Position numbers and translations under genes: made by a program
NCBI RefSeq assembly: GCF_002434505.1
Contig: NZ_DJKE01000008.1
Coordinates: forward strand, 100,562-164,561
DNA length: 64,000 bases
From: Brevundimonas sp. UBA6550
Lineage (GTDB): Bacteria; Pseudomonadota; Alphaproteobacteria; Caulobacterales; Caulobacteraceae
Direction: 5' to 3'
The notes under the pieces: generated by a model
Seen by the model: only the letters and a program-made list of their open reading frames with translations
Databases searched by the model: none
What the model was told of the DNA's origin: nothing
Shown: positions 63,898-64,000 of the stretch, in pieces
How positions within the stretch are numbered: the stretch's first letter is position 1
Layout: the number at the start of each line of letters is the position of its first letter

Positions 63898-64000
63898 ATG
63901 AAAATCATCGTCAGCACGCTCCTCGCAGCCGGCGCCTTTGCGCTCTCGGCCTGCGCCCCGACCCAGACAACGACGCCGCCGACGAGCGGATCGGAAACCG
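63898..64000 (+). CDS. lipoprotein, truncated by window edge
   Basis: Starts MKIIVSTLLAAGAFALSACAP, a lipoprotein signal with lipobox LSAC (predicted lipid Cys19), then a Thr/Pro-rich linker. The frame is open to the window end. It lies 24 nt after the I78-type gene with GGAAAAGGGA upstream, so it may be a second inhibitor or partner; the mature domain is not visible. Confidence 0.75.
   Translation, partial: MKIIVSTLLAAGAFALSACAPTQTTTPPTSGSET

Overview
The window reads as chromosomal DNA of a Caulobacteraceae bacterium, most likely Brevundimonas or a close relative. This rests on gene content (SpmX, MipZ, FlbT/FlaF, UPF0262, class II DAHP synthase), very high GC with GC-rich third codon positions, and alphaproteobacterial gene forms. 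The genus is inferred. There are no rRNA genes, insertion sequences, prophages or CRISPR arrays. Six tRNA genes are present: Ser(CGA, cut by the left edge), Leu(GAG), Thr(GGT), Phe(GAA), His(GTG) and Val(CAC).

Layout. 0-5 kb: an NrtR/Nudix-like regulator, an HD hydrolase, a repeat-bearing lipoprotein, a MoxR ATPase, two small acidic or stress-type genes, then flbT-flaF. 5-10 kb: a micro-ORF whose leader matches the 16S 3' tail, ExoD, DUF3008, isovaleryl-CoA dehydrogenase, SpmX and MgtE. 10-19 kb: a FliN-like protein, LipB, an S41-type protein, MsrB, then a housekeeping run murA, DUF2948, UPF0262, infA, maf, RNase E/G and yacG. 20-22 kb: exbB-exbD-tonB for energised outer-membrane uptake. 22-31 kb: an aldo/keto reductase, LigA, an M28 peptidase, a polyprenyl sugar-phosphate transferase, RpiA and GlmU. 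31-38 kb: Gph, a dicarboxylate-type symporter, a ROK kinase and a split aromatic pathway (class II DAHP synthase, ACT-less prephenate dehydratase, Phe/Tyr-rich leader peptide, separate chorismate mutase). 38-41 kb: an AT-rich non-coding island, PanC, a SPOR lipoprotein, the division regulator MipZ and a J-domain protein. 41-50 kb: YceI proteins, then fabD-fabG-acpP-fabF-mltG-yicC-gmk. 50-64 kb: a hybrid histidine kinase, an aminotransferase, and the envelope operon lptF-lptG-lptD-surA-pdxA-rsmA on the minus strand; then pepA, holC and two small lipoproteins, the first an I78-type inhibitor.

Themes. Many genes serve envelope building (MurA, GlmU, MltG, LptD/F/G, SurA, fatty acid synthesis) and polar development or division (SpmX, MipZ, FlbT/FlaF). 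The best candidates for undescribed biology are regulatory or structural: the aromatic leader peptide before chorismate mutase; the 16-nt 16S-tail match driving a 21-codon ORF; a hairpin that both looks like a terminator and holds the probable ribosome site of the MoxR gene; the TTGCAC-rich AT-rich island at 38.4-38.6 kb; and long inverted repeats in the fab locus. SpmX here appears to have lost two of the three lysozyme catalytic residues.
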